DNA of 64,000 bases from an uncultured Paracoccaceae bacterium (lineage in GTDB: Bacteria; Pseudomonadota; Alphaproteobacteria; Rhodobacterales; Rhodobacteraceae), in NCBI GenBank assembly GCA_947500825.1, contig CANMTR010000001.1, forward strand, positions 62,001-126,000, read 5' to 3'. This document shows positions 8,799 through 16,582 of this stretch, in pieces. The position numbers were made by a program, and so were the translations under genes. Numbering within the stretch: the stretch's first letter is position 1; each line of letters opens with the position of its first letter. The notes beneath the pieces are model-generated. The model saw only the letters and a list, made by a program, of their open reading frames with translations. It was not told where the DNA came from and made no database searches.

Positions 8799-8827
8799 CT
8801 TGAACGCCTCCCCCGGCCTCCCCAATT
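8799..8827 (+). promoter_or_regulatory. Sigma-32 (RpoH) type promoter of hsp20
   Basis: CTTGAA is followed after 15 bases by CCCCAATT. This is close to the classical RpoH consensus (CTTGAA, 13-15 bp spacer, CCCCATNT). It lies about 100 bp upstream of the Hsp20 ATG and just after the protease gene, exactly where a heat-shock promoter would be expected. Confidence 0.6.
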
Positions 8828-8924
8828 ATCCGCCGTCGGACGCCGCAACGGGTCCGGCACGCCGCCCGTCCCCCGGCAGGGGAGGGCACAAGCATGGGTA
8901 ATCGCTTTGCGAAAGGATGATCCG

Positions 8925-9377
8925 ATGAGAACCTACGACCTCGCCCCGCTCTACCGCGCCACCGTTGGCTTCGACCAGATGGCCGACCTGATGGACCGTG
9001 TCCTGAGCGACAATTCCGGGGCCCAGACCTACCCGCCCTACAACATCGAGAAGACGGCCGACGACGCCTGGTCGATCGAGATCGCCGTCGCCGGCTTCAC
9101 CGACGAGGAGCTTTCCGTCGAGCAGCGCGAGAACGCGCTCGTGGTCAGCGCCCGCAAGGCCGACGACGACAAGGGCCGCACCTACCTGCACCGGGGCATC
9201 GCCACCCGCGCCTTCGAGCGCCGGTTCCACCTGGCCGACCATGTCCGGGTCGAGGCCGCGCGTCACGTCAACGGCATGCTGATCGTGGAGTTGAAGCGCG
9301 AGGTGCCCGAGGCGCTGAAGCCGCGCCGCATCGCCATCGGCGCCCCGTCCGACACGGTCGAGCACGAGACCGCCTGA
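8925..9377 (+). CDS. Hsp20/alpha-crystallin family small heat-shock protein
   Basis: The 150-residue protein is an IbpA-type small heat-shock chaperone that holds unfolding proteins until DnaK or other refolding machines act. The alpha-crystallin domain spans roughly residues 35-130, with YPPYNIEKTADDAWSIEIAV at its start and YLHRGIATRAFERRFHLADHV in the middle, a typical IbpA pattern. The hydrophobic MLIVELKREVPE strand follows. Start is ATG 8925 with AAAGGATG upstream, not the more distal ATG of the ORF track. A sigma-32-like promoter and a strong downstream terminator make it look monocistronic. Confidence 0.93.
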   Translation: MRTYDLAPLYRATVGFDQMADLMDRVLSDNSGAQTYPPYNIEKTADDAWSIEIAVAGFTDEELSVEQRENALVVSARKADDDKGRTYLHRGIATRAFERRFHLADHVRVEAARHVNGMLIVELKREVPEALKPRRIAIGAPSDTVEHETA

Positions 9378-9400
9378 CAGGCTCGACGCAGCCCTGTGCC

Positions 9401-9431
9401 GGCCCGCCGCGCCCTGCGCGGCGGGCCTTTT
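9401..9431. terminator. Bidirectional intrinsic terminator, hsp20/argG
   Basis: A perfect 12-bp stem, GGCCCGCCGCGC-cct-GCGCGGCGGGCC, is followed on the + strand by TTTT. It lies between the convergent hsp20 and argG genes, 23 bp after the first and 7 bp before the end of the second. Confidence 0.85.
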
Positions 9432-9437
9432 CACGTG

Positions 9438-10655
9438 TCACGACAGGCGGCGCGCCCGCGCGGCCAAGAGCTTCAGGCGCAGCGCGTTGAGCTGGATGAA
9501 GCCGGCCGCGTCCTTCTGGTCGTAGGCGCCGGCATCGTCCTCGAACGTGACGTGCGCCTCGGAGTAGAGGCTGTGGTCCGACCAGCGTCCCACCGTGCGC
9601 ACCGAGCCCTTGTAGAGCTTGACCCGCACCGTGCCGGTCACGTGGGCCTGGGAATGGTCGATGGCGGCCTGCAGCATCTCGCGCTCGGGGCTGAACCAGA
9701 ACCCGTTGTAGATCAGCTCGGCGTAGCGCGGCATCAGCTCGTCCTTGAGGTGGCCGGCGCCGCGGTCGAGGGTGATCTGCTCGATGCCGCGATGGGCCTC
9801 CAGCAGGATCGTGCCGCCCGGCGTCTCGTAGATGCCGCGCGACTTCATGCCCACGAAGCGCCCCTCCACCAGGTCGAGACGGCCGATGCCGTGGGTGCCG
9901 CCCATCTCGTTGAGCTTGGTCAGGACCTGGGCGGGCGACATGGCCTCGCCGTCGATCGACACCGCGTCACCCCGCTCGAACCCGACCTCGACGAATTGCG
10001 CCTGGTCGGGCGCGTCCTCGGGCGCCACCGTGCGCTGGTAGACGTAGTCGGGCGCGTCCTCGGCCGGGTCCTCCAGCACCTTTCCCTCAGACGAGGTGTG
10101 CAGCAGGTTCGCGTCCACCGAGAACGGCGCCTCGCCGCGCTTGTCGGTGGCGATCTGGATCTGGTTCTTCTCGGCGAAGTCGATGAGCTTCGTGCGGCTC
10201 GTCAGGTCCCATTCGCGCCAGGGCGCGATCACCTTGATGTCGGGATCGAGCGCGTAGGCGGCCAGCTCGAAGCGGACCTGGTCGTTGCCCTTGCCGGTCG
10301 CGCCGTGGGCCACCGCGTCGGCGCCCGTCTCCCGCGCGATCTCCACCAGCCGCTTGGAGATCAGGGGCCGCGCGATGGAGGTACCCAGCAGGTAGAGCCC
10401 CTCGTAGACGGCGTTGGCGCGGAACATGGGAAACACGAAGTCGCGCACGAACTCCTCGCGCAGGTCCTCCACGTAGATGGCCGAGGCGCCCATGCCTTCC
10501 GCCTTCTTGCGGGCCGGCTCAAGTTCCTCGCCCTGGCCCAGGTCGGCGGTGAAGGTGACCACCTCGCAACCGTATTCGGTCTGAAGCCATTTCAGGATGA
10601 TGGACGTGTCCAGACCGCCGGAATAGGCGAGGACGACTTTCTTCGGTGCGGACAT
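9438..10655 (-). CDS. argG: Argininosuccinate synthase
   Basis: ArgG joins citrulline and aspartate with ATP to make argininosuccinate, the penultimate step of arginine synthesis. The 405-residue protein has the PP-loop AYSGGLDTS near the N terminus, the family segment [13 protein letters not shown], the [22 protein letters not shown] region and [20 protein letters not shown]. Length and motifs are those of the standard type I enzyme. It is transcribed alone on the minus strand; a TATA-like -10 element lies about 30 bases before the ATG. A second arginine gene, argJ, lies 30 kb away in the window. Confidence 0.97.
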   Translation of the reverse strand: MSAPKKVVLAYSGGLDTSIILKWLQTEYGCEVVTFTADLGQGEELEPARKKAEGMGASAIYVEDLREEFVRDFVFPMFRANAVYEGLYLLGTSIARPLISKRLVEIARETGADAVAHGATGKGNDQVRFELAAYALDPDIKVIAPWREWDLTSRTKLIDFAEKNQIQIATDKRGEAPFSVDANLLHTSSEGKVLEDPAEDAPDYVYQRTVAPEDAPDQAQFVEVGFERGDAVSIDGEAMSPAQVLTKLNEMGGTHGIGRLDLVEGRFVGMKSRGIYETPGGTILLEAHRGIEQITLDRGAGHLKDELMPRYAELIYNGFWFSPEREMLQAAIDHSQAHVTGTVRVKLYKGSVRTVGRWSDHSLYSEAHVTFEDDAGAYDQKDAAGFIQLNALRLKLLAARARRLS

Positions 10656-10683
10656 TGCTGTGTCTCCTCTGCGTCAGGGCGCC

Positions 10684-10711
10684 GATATAGCCTCCCGGGG
10701 CGGGCGGCAAG
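10684..10711 (-). promoter_or_regulatory. Candidate argG promoter
   Basis: Read on the minus strand, CTTGCC is followed after 16 bases by TATATC, about 29 bases before the argG ATG. The elements resemble a sigma-70 promoter. The spacing is slightly short, so this is only a candidate. Confidence 0.4.
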
Positions 10712-10768
10712 ATTGCGCGGCCCGCCCCGACCGTGGAGGGCGGGGAGAGGCGCACGAAGGAGGACGCG

Positions 10769-11491
10769 ATGAAGGGCTGGCACCTGTTCCGGCATTCCCT
10801 GTCGATGATCTCGACCGACGTGGTCGGCGCGTTTCGCGTGACCGGCCTGCCCTATGCGGTGATCGTCGCGATCACGCTCCTGGGGCCGGGGCTCGCGGGC
10901 GGGGCGGGCGACCCGTCGCGGGTCGGCGCGGTGGCGCTCCTGGCGCTGCCCGCCTACGTCGCGGCGCTCCTGTGGCTCGCGGTGCAGTGGCACCGCTACG
11001 TCCTGACGGGCGAGGTCCAGGCCGGCGCCGTCCCGTTCTGGCACGGCCGTCGCATCCTGTCCTATCTGGGCCGCTCGATCCTGCTGTCGCTGGTCGCGGT
11101 GCCGGTCTTCTTCGCCCTCTTCGTGCCCGTCGGCTTCGTCTCCGCGGCGTTTCCCGACCCCGCGGTGGTCGTGGCGGCCAACGCCCTGGCGGCGACGGCC
11201 GGAATCGCCATCCTCGGCCGCTTCAGCCCGGTCCTGCCGGCCGCCGCCCTGGGCGAGCCGCTGTCGCTGGGCCAGGCATGGCGCGCGACATCGGGCGCCA
11301 CGGGCGCGATCCTCGTCATGTCGGTCCTGCTGGGGCTCCTGTCGGCTGTGCCGCTGGTCCTGGCGCTCCTCGGGCTGGGGGTGATCGCGGCGGTGTCCAA
11401 CCTGGCCTTCCAGTGGCTCCTGACGGTCCTGGGGGTGAGCGTGATGACCACGCTCTACGGCCATTACGTGGAAGGTCGCGAATTGACCTGA
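10769..11491 (+). CDS. Uncharacterised integral membrane protein
   Basis: The 240-residue product is mostly hydrophobic, with five to six predicted membrane helices, including PYAVIVAITLLGPG, VGAVALLALPAYVAALLWLA and ILVMSVLLGLLSAVPLVLAL. A short polar loop with HRYVLTGEVQAGAVPFWHGR lies after the second helix, a pattern I associate with small uncharacterised membrane proteins of Rhodobacteraceae. No catalytic motif is visible. The start is ATG 10769, which has AAGGAGG five bases upstream. It is divergent from argG and lies 26 bp before ilvA, so it may be cotranscribed with ilvA. Confidence 0.8.
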   Translation: MKGWHLFRHSLSMISTDVVGAFRVTGLPYAVIVAITLLGPGLAGGAGDPSRVGAVALLALPAYVAALLWLAVQWHRYVLTGEVQAGAVPFWHGRRILSYLGRSILLSLVAVPVFFALFVPVGFVSAAFPDPAVVVAANALAATAGIAILGRFSPVLPAAALGEPLSLGQAWRATSGATGAILVMSVLLGLLSAVPLVLALLGLGVIAAVSNLAFQWLLTVLGVSVMTTLYGHYVEGRELT

Positions 11492-11517
11492 CCGGCGGCA
11501 GGCGTCATGTGAATGCC

Positions 11518-12765
11518 ATGAGCGACTTCGCAGATACCGCACTGGCCGTCACCGCGCGGCTTCGCACGCTGTTCCCGGCCACGCCGCTGCAGCGCAACGC
11601 CTATCTCAGCCAGAAGCACGGCGCCGAGATCTGGCTCAAGCGCGAAGACCTGACGCCGGTGCGCTCCTACAAGATCCGGGGCGCCTTCAATGCCATGCGC
11701 AAGGCCCGCGACGCCGACCCCGACCAGGAGCTGTTCGTCGCCGCGAGCGCGGGCAACCACGCCCAGGGCGTGGCGTTCAACTGCGCCCATTTCGGCGTGA
11801 AGGGCGTGATCTTCATGCCCGTGACCACGCCCCGCCAGAAGATCGAGAAGACCCGGACCTTCGGCGGCACGTCGGTCGAGATCCGCCTGATCGGCGACTA
11901 TTTCGACGAGACCCTGCGCGTGGCCCAGGAATTCTGCGCCGAGCGGGGCGGGCATTTCCTGGCCCCCTTCGACGACCCCCACGTGATCGAGGGCCAGTCG
12001 AGCGTCGCCGTCGAGATCCTCGAGGAGATGGGCGGCCCGCCGGACCTGGTGATCCTGCCGGTGGGCGGCGGCGGTCTGTCCTCGGGCGTCAAGCGCTACT
12101 TCGACGAGATGGCCCCCGACGTGCCCCTCGTCCTGGTGGAGCCCACGGGCGGCGCGAGCCTGACCGAGGCGCTGGCCACGGGCTCTCCCACCACGCTCGA
12201 CCGGGTCGATTCCTTCGTCGACGGCGCCTCGGTGGCCCGGATCGGCCAGCGCACCTTCGACGTGCTCAAGGACGTGCCCCCCGAGGACGTGCTCCTCGCG
12301 CCCGAGGACAGGATCTGCACCACCATCCTCGACATGCTCAATGTCGAGGGGATCGTGCTGGAGCCCGCGGGCGCCATGTCGGTGGACGTGCTGCCGCTCC
12401 TGGGCGAGCGCATCCGCGGCAAGCGGGTGGTCTGCGTCACCTCCGGGGGAAATTTCGACTTCGAGCGCCTGCCCGAGGTCAAGGAGCGTGCCCAGAGGTT
12501 CTCGGGCATCAAGAAATATTTCATCCTGCGGCTGCCCCAGCGTCCCGGCGCCCTGCGCGACTTCCTGGAGATGCTGGGTCCCGACGACGACGTGGCGCGG
12601 TTCGAGTATCTCAAGAAGTCGGCGCGCAACTTCGGGTCGGTCCTGATCGGGATCGAGACGGTGGACGCCGCCAGCTTCGAGACGCTGTTCTCGCGCCTCG
12701 ACGCGGCGGAGTTCGCCTACCGGGACATCACCGACGACCCGATCCTGTCGGAGTTCCTCATCTGA
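11518..12765 (+). CDS. ilvA: Threonine ammonia-lyase (threonine dehydratase)
   Basis: IlvA deaminates threonine to 2-oxobutanoate, the entry step of isoleucine synthesis. The 415-residue enzyme has the PLP lysine in RSYKIRGAFNAM, the ASAGNHAQGVAF segment, the phosphate-binding glycine loop PVGGGGLSSG, and a single C-terminal ACT-like regulatory domain beginning at FILRLPQRPGALRDFL. This is the short, one-ACT form. The ATG at 11518 is taken as start; an in-frame GTG lies 9 bases upstream and cannot be excluded. No strong Shine-Dalgarno is seen, which fits translational coupling to the membrane protein gene upstream. Confidence 0.93.
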   Translation: MSDFADTALAVTARLRTLFPATPLQRNAYLSQKHGAEIWLKREDLTPVRSYKIRGAFNAMRKARDADPDQELFVAASAGNHAQGVAFNCAHFGVKGVIFMPVTTPRQKIEKTRTFGGTSVEIRLIGDYFDETLRVAQEFCAERGGHFLAPFDDPHVIEGQSSVAVEILEEMGGPPDLVILPVGGGGLSSGVKRYFDEMAPDVPLVLVEPTGGASLTEALATGSPTTLDRVDSFVDGASVARIGQRTFDVLKDVPPEDVLLAPEDRICTTILDMLNVEGIVLEPAGAMSVDVLPLLGERIRGKRVVCVTSGGNFDFERLPEVKERAQRFSGIKKYFILRLPQRPGALRDFLEMLGPDDDVARFEYLKKSARNFGSVLIGIETVDAASFETLFSRLDAAEFAYRDITDDPILSEFLI

Positions 12766-12769
12766 GGGC

Positions 12770-13078
12770 TCAGGCCGGCGTGCGCGTCAGCGCCGTGCGG
12801 GCCCCCTCGAAGGCATGGCGCAGGCCCGTCACGTCGGGTGGCGCGCCGGTGGCCGCGGCGGCCTCGCCCCGCCGGCACATCTCGGTCAGGTCCGACAGGC
12901 CCATGTTGTCGGCGCTTCCCTTCACGAAATGCAGATCGGCGGCCAGGTCGGCGCTGCGCCCTTCGGCAAGTCGCTCGATGATCGGCGCGGTTTCCTCGAC
13001 GAAGATCTCGACGACCTCCCCGAAACCCTCCTCGCCGAATTCGCCCTTCAATTCTTGGACGCGCGTCCAGTCTATCAT
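12770..13078 (-). CDS. Histidine phosphotransfer (HPt) domain protein
   Basis: This 102-residue protein is a stand-alone HPt module, which relays phosphoryl groups between receiver domains in phosphorelays. The phosphorylatable histidine is His50 in DLHFVKGSADNMG, matching the HPt pattern H-x-x-K-G-S-x-x-x-x-G. The rest is helical with a C-terminal helix after a glycine/proline turn. Start at ATG 13078 (MIDWTRVQ) is supported by GGAGG five bases upstream; the ORF track begins nine codons earlier. It is divergently arranged with a receiver-phosphatase gene 157 bp away, the natural partner candidate. Only 4 bp separate its stop from the ilvA stop. Confidence 0.85.
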   Translation of the reverse strand: MIDWTRVQELKGEFGEEGFGEVVEIFVEETAPIIERLAEGRSADLAADLHFVKGSADNMGLSDLTEMCRRGEAAAATGAPPDVTGLRHAFEGARTALTRTPA

Positions 13079-13235
13079 CTCGGCCTCCACTTCTCGGTGA
13101 TCCACCCTAGGAGGAGGGTCTTAAGAAGGTGTTGGCCGATGCCGGATCGCGAAGTGCCGTAGCGTCGTTTTTCCGGTTTTACCCCCGTTTAACGTCGATG
13201 CCGGTAGGAATGCCGCACTCCACGGGGACGATTTC

Positions 13236-14492
13236 TTGACCGGTATTTCATCCGTACATTCCACCAGTGTCTGGCCCTCGGCCAACGGTCGTCTGCTCGT
13301 CGTCGACGACAGCAGGCTGCAACGGCGGATCCTGCTCTCGGCGCTCTCCAACAGCGGCTACGAGCTCGTCGAGGCCGCCTCGGCAGAAGAGGCGCTGGAG
13401 ATATGCCGCGCCGCGCCGCCCCGGATCGTGATCAGCGACTGGATGATGCCGGGCATGAGCGGGCTCGACTTCTGCCGCATCCTGCGCACGATGGACGACG
13501 ACAGCTACATCTATTTCATCATCCTGACCTCCAAGTCCGACAAGGAGGATCTCGCCCTCGCCCTGCGGGAGGGGGCCGACGACTTCCTGTCCAAGCCGCT
13601 CTCGGGCGAGGAGCTGCGCGCCCGGATCGCCGCCGGCGAGCGGCTGCTCAAGGTCTCGGGCGAGCTGCGGGAAAAGAACCGCATCATCTCCACCACCCTG
13701 GAGAAGGTGCGCGACCTCAACGCCGCGCTCGACCGCGACCTCGTGGAGGCGCGCAAGTTGCAGATGTCGCTGGTCCCGCGCTGTCCGGTCGAGCAGGGGC
13801 CGTGGCGGATCAGCTTCGCCCTTCAGCCTTCGGGCCATGTGGGCGGCGACATGATCGGCACATTCGCCACCCAGCCGGGGCGGGTCGGGGTCTACCTGCT
13901 GGACGTGTCGGGGCACGGGATCGCCTCGGCGCTGATCACCGCGCGGTTGTCGTCGTGGCTCTCGGGCTCCGACCCTGAGAGCAACATGGCCCTGACGCGC
14001 ACCGGGGCGGGCGTTCGGATGCATTCCCCCGACGAGGTCTGCCGGCGCCTCAACACGCGCTTCATGGGCGACATCGACACCGACCACTACTTTACCATCG
14101 TCCTCGGCGAGATCGACTTCGCCACCGGGCAGTTCACGTTCTGCCAGGCCGGCCACCCCCACCCCCTGTTCCAGGGAGAGGGGGGCGAGGTTTCGTTCCA
14201 GGGCGCGGGCGGTCCGCCCATCGGCCTGCTGGAGGACGCGGATTTCGCGGTGGGAGAGGTGCATCTCCCGCCCGGCTCCCGCATCCTGCTCTACTCCGAC
14301 GGGATCACCGAATGTCCCGACCCGGGCGGCGGCATGCTGGACGAGGAGGGGCTCGCCCGCCTCGTGCGCGCGCGGCGCGCCATGGGCGGGCAGTCGCTCC
14401 TGTCCGCGATCAGCTGGGAGTTGTGCACCATGGTGGACGATGGCGAGATGCCCGACGACCTGTCGGCGGTGCTGATCGAGCATTGCGGCTGA
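13236..14492 (+). CDS. Response regulator with PP2C-type (SpoIIE/RsbU) phosphatase output domain
   Basis: The 418-residue protein joins an N-terminal receiver domain to a SpoIIE-like serine phosphatase. In the receiver, Asp24-Asp25, phospho-acceptor Asp68 (VISDWMMPGMSG), Thr98 and Lys120 (FLSKPLSG) are all present, so it should be phosphorylatable. A coiled helix (about 140-180) with EARKLQMSLVPR, the RsbU/RsbP linker signature, leads to the phosphatase with GGDMIG, LDVSGHGIASAL, YSDGITE and DDLSAVLI metal-binding motifs. Such proteins usually dephosphorylate an anti-sigma-factor antagonist. The only in-frame start is TTG 13236 with GGGGA upstream. Its 3' end overlaps the antisense Nudix gene by 83 bp. 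Confidence 0.9.
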   Translation: MTGISSVHSTSVWPSANGRLLVVDDSRLQRRILLSALSNSGYELVEAASAEEALEICRAAPPRIVISDWMMPGMSGLDFCRILRTMDDDSYIYFIILTSKSDKEDLALALREGADDFLSKPLSGEELRARIAAGERLLKVSGELREKNRIISTTLEKVRDLNAALDRDLVEARKLQMSLVPRCPVEQGPWRISFALQPSGHVGGDMIGTFATQPGRVGVYLLDVSGHGIASALITARLSSWLSGSDPESNMALTRTGAGVRMHSPDEVCRRLNTRFMGDIDTDHYFTIVLGEIDFATGQFTFCQAGHPHPLFQGEGGEVSFQGAGGPPIGLLEDADFAVGEVHLPPGSRILLYSDGITECPDPGGGMLDEEGLARLVRARRAMGGQSLLSAISWELCTMVDDGEMPDDLSAVLIEHCG

Positions 14493-14922
14493 TCGCGTCC
14501 GCCAGGAAAGCCGCGTCGCCGTCGTTGCCCAGGCACGCGACGGCCTGCGCGGCGGGCATCCACACCGCGCGGTGCCCCGGCTCGCTCGGCGGCCCCCTCC
14601 GCCGTCCCGGCCGGGCGAGGTAGATCGTGCAGACCTTCTCGGCGTGGATGCGGTATTCGGGCATCCATACGAAGCGGCGGAACGCGCCCATCCGCCGCGG
14701 CGCGGCGATGCTCCAGCCCGTTTCCTCCATCACTTCGCGGTGGAGCGCGGGCAGGGGCGATTCGCCCATGTCGATGCCGCCGCCCGGCAGTTGCCAGTCG
14801 TGACGGGGCGCGTGCTGCAACGTGAGCAGGACGCGGTCGCCCGACAGGATCACGGCGTAGGCTCCTGGGCGGACGACATGGGCGTGCCTGGGGTCTGGCG
14901 CTGGGCCGAAGCGTCGGATCAT
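14410..14922 (-). CDS. Nudix hydrolase
   Basis: This 170-residue protein contains a complete Nudix box, GGGIDMGESPLPALHREVME followed by ETGW, which fits GX5EX7REUXEEXGU and implies hydrolysis of a nucleoside diphosphate linked to another moiety. The domain occupies residues 17-140; the last 25 or so residues (from ISRNARSAPP) are a basic tail with no Nudix character and lie antisense to the end of the phosphatase gene. Either the convergent overlap of 83 bp is real or the ancestral stop was lost. The substrate cannot be inferred. The ATG at 14922 is the only suitable start. Confidence 0.8.
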   Translation of the reverse strand: MIRRFGPAPDPRHAHVVRPGAYAVILSGDRVLLTLQHAPRHDWQLPGGGIDMGESPLPALHREVMEETGWSIAAPRRMGAFRRFVWMPEYRIHAEKVCTIYLARPGRRRGPPSEPGHRAVWMPAAQAVACLGNDGDAAFLADAISRNARSAPPTGRRASRHRPPWCTTPS

Positions 14923-15006
14923 GGGTGTTCCGTCATGGGGTTCAAGGCGGCGTTGCCGGGCTTATATGGTCGCGGTATGCCAAGTTCCGCCCAGCCGAGG
15001 AAGCCC

Positions 15007-16008
15007 ATGACCCTAGGATCGACGATCGCCTGGGACGATACCGTCCTGCCCTTCCAGCTCGACAGGTCCGATATCCGCGGCCGCGTCGCGCGGCTCGACG
15101 GGGTGCTCGACGAGGTGCTGGCCCAGCACGACTACCCGCCCCAGATCGAGGCCCTGGTGGCCGAGGTGGTGACGCTGACCGCGCTCATCGGCCAGACGAT
15201 CAAGCTGCGCTGGAAGCTGTCGCTCCAGGTGCGCGGCGACGGCCCCGTGCGCCTGATCGCCACCGACTACTACGCGCCCGGCTCCGACGGCCGGCCGGCA
15301 TGGATACGCGCCTATGCCAGTTTCGACGCCGACCGCCTCGACGAGGCGCGCGAGCCCTTCGACCAGATCGGCAAGGGCTACTTCGCCCTGCTGCTGGACC
15401 AGGGCGAGGGGATGAAGCCCTATTCGGGCATCACGCCCCTGTCGGGCGGGTCCCTGTCGGCCTGCGCCGAGACGTACTTCGCCCAGTCGGAGCAGTTGCC
15501 CACCCGCTTCGCCATGAGCTTCGCCGAGGCGCAGGAGCCCGGGGACGAGGCACGCTGGCGCGCGGGCGGCGTGATGCTCCAGCACATGCCCAAGGCCTCG
15601 CCCCTGCGCCCCTCCGAGGGCGGAACGGGCGAGGGCGGCGTGATGGCGGCCGAGGACGTGCTCGACGGCGACGAGGCCGAGAACTGGAACCGTGCCAACA
15701 CCCTCCTCGACACGGTGGAGGAGACTGAGCTGATCGGCCCCCACGTGCAGCCCACCGACCTTCTGGTGCGGCTGTTCCACGAGGAGGCGCCGCGCGTCTT
15801 CGACGCCCAGCCAGTCTCCTTCGGCTGCACCTGCGGCCCCGAGAAGGTGCGACAGTCCCTGTCGATCTACTCGCAGAAGGATATCGCCACCATGACCACC
15901 GACGACGGCAAGGTGACGGCCGACTGCCAGTTCTGCGGCGCCCATTACGAGTTCGACCCCGCCACGCTCGGCTTCGAGGCCGAGGAGGCCCGGAACGGCG
16001 GTGAGTGA
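15007..16008 (+). CDS. hslO: Hsp33 redox-regulated chaperone
   Basis: HslO is a cytoplasmic holdase switched on by oxidation of a zinc-bound cysteine cluster. The 333-residue protein has the N-terminal Hsp33 fold (VAEVVTLTALIGQTIKLRWK, then SLQVRGDGPVRL) and the C-terminal redox switch CTC followed by CQFC, all four cysteines present. The proper start is ATG 15007 with GAGGAAG upstream; an in-frame ATG ten codons earlier lacks a ribosome-binding site and the much longer ORF of the track is not credible. It is the first gene of a tightly packed run and overlaps the next gene by 8 bp. Confidence 0.95.
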   Translation: MTLGSTIAWDDTVLPFQLDRSDIRGRVARLDGVLDEVLAQHDYPPQIEALVAEVVTLTALIGQTIKLRWKLSLQVRGDGPVRLIATDYYAPGSDGRPAWIRAYASFDADRLDEAREPFDQIGKGYFALLLDQGEGMKPYSGITPLSGGSLSACAETYFAQSEQLPTRFAMSFAEAQEPGDEARWRAGGVMLQHMPKASPLRPSEGGTGEGGVMAAEDVLDGDEAENWNRANTLLDTVEETELIGPHVQPTDLLVRLFHEEAPRVFDAQPVSFGCTCGPEKVRQSLSIYSQKDIATMTTDDGKVTADCQFCGAHYEFDPATLGFEAEEARNGGE

Positions 16009-16582
16009 CCTGCGCGGCCGGCTGTCCGCCGCGCGCGCGGCGATGGCCGGCCGGACCTCCGACTTCGACCTGAACGGCATGCCCGCGGGCGAGCGGCCCG
16101 CGCTGCGCGGCGCGGGCGTCTTGGTCGCGGTGCGCGACACCGGCCGGGTGATCCTGACCAAGCGGTCCTCGGCCCTCAGCCAGCATCCCGGCCAGATCGC
16201 CTTTCCGGGCGGCAAGATCGAACCCTTCGACCGCGACGCGGCCCAGGCCGCCCTGCGCGAGGCCTGGGAGGAGACGGCGCTGCCCGGGGGCGCGGTCGAG
16301 GTGCTGGGCGAGCTTCCGGGCCATGAGACGGTCACGGGCTTTTCGATGGTCCCCGTCCTCGCCCTCGTGCGCGGCCCGGTGGACCTGCGCCCCGAGGCCG
16401 GCGAGGTCGCCGAAATCTTCGAGGTGCCGCTCGACCACCTGGCCGATCCGGACAATTACCGCGTCGAATCCCGCACCTGGCGGGGGATGCAGCGGCGCTA
16501 CTACACGGTGCCCTGGGGGCCCTACTACATCTGGGGCGCGACCGCGCGGATCCTGCGCGCCCTTGCGGAGGGACTGAGATGA
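16001..16582 (+). CDS. CoA pyrophosphatase-type Nudix hydrolase
   Basis: The 193-residue protein carries the UPF0035/CoA-Nudix signature SALSQHPGQIAFPGGKIE followed directly by the Nudix helix REAWEETAL. Enzymes with this combination cleave coenzyme A or related nucleotide diphosphates. It begins with GTG at 16001, inside the last codons of hslO, and ends in an ATGA overlap with cca, so translation of the three is coupled. The C-terminal segment YYTVPWGPYYIWGATARI is also characteristic of the subfamily. Substrate assignment is by family only. Confidence 0.88.
   Translation: MSDLRGRLSAARAAMAGRTSDFDLNGMPAGERPALRGAGVLVAVRDTGRVILTKRSSALSQHPGQIAFPGGKIEPFDRDAAQAALREAWEETALPGGAVEVLGELPGHETVTGFSMVPVLALVRGPVDLRPEAGEVAEIFEVPLDHLADPDNYRVESRTWRGMQRRYYTVPWGPYYIWGATARILRALAEGLR

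Noticed and set aside
14572-15006. An N-terminal extension of Hsp33
   Set aside because: It is antisense to the Nudix gene and of shadow composition; the ATG at 15007 has a good ribosome-binding site and matches family length.
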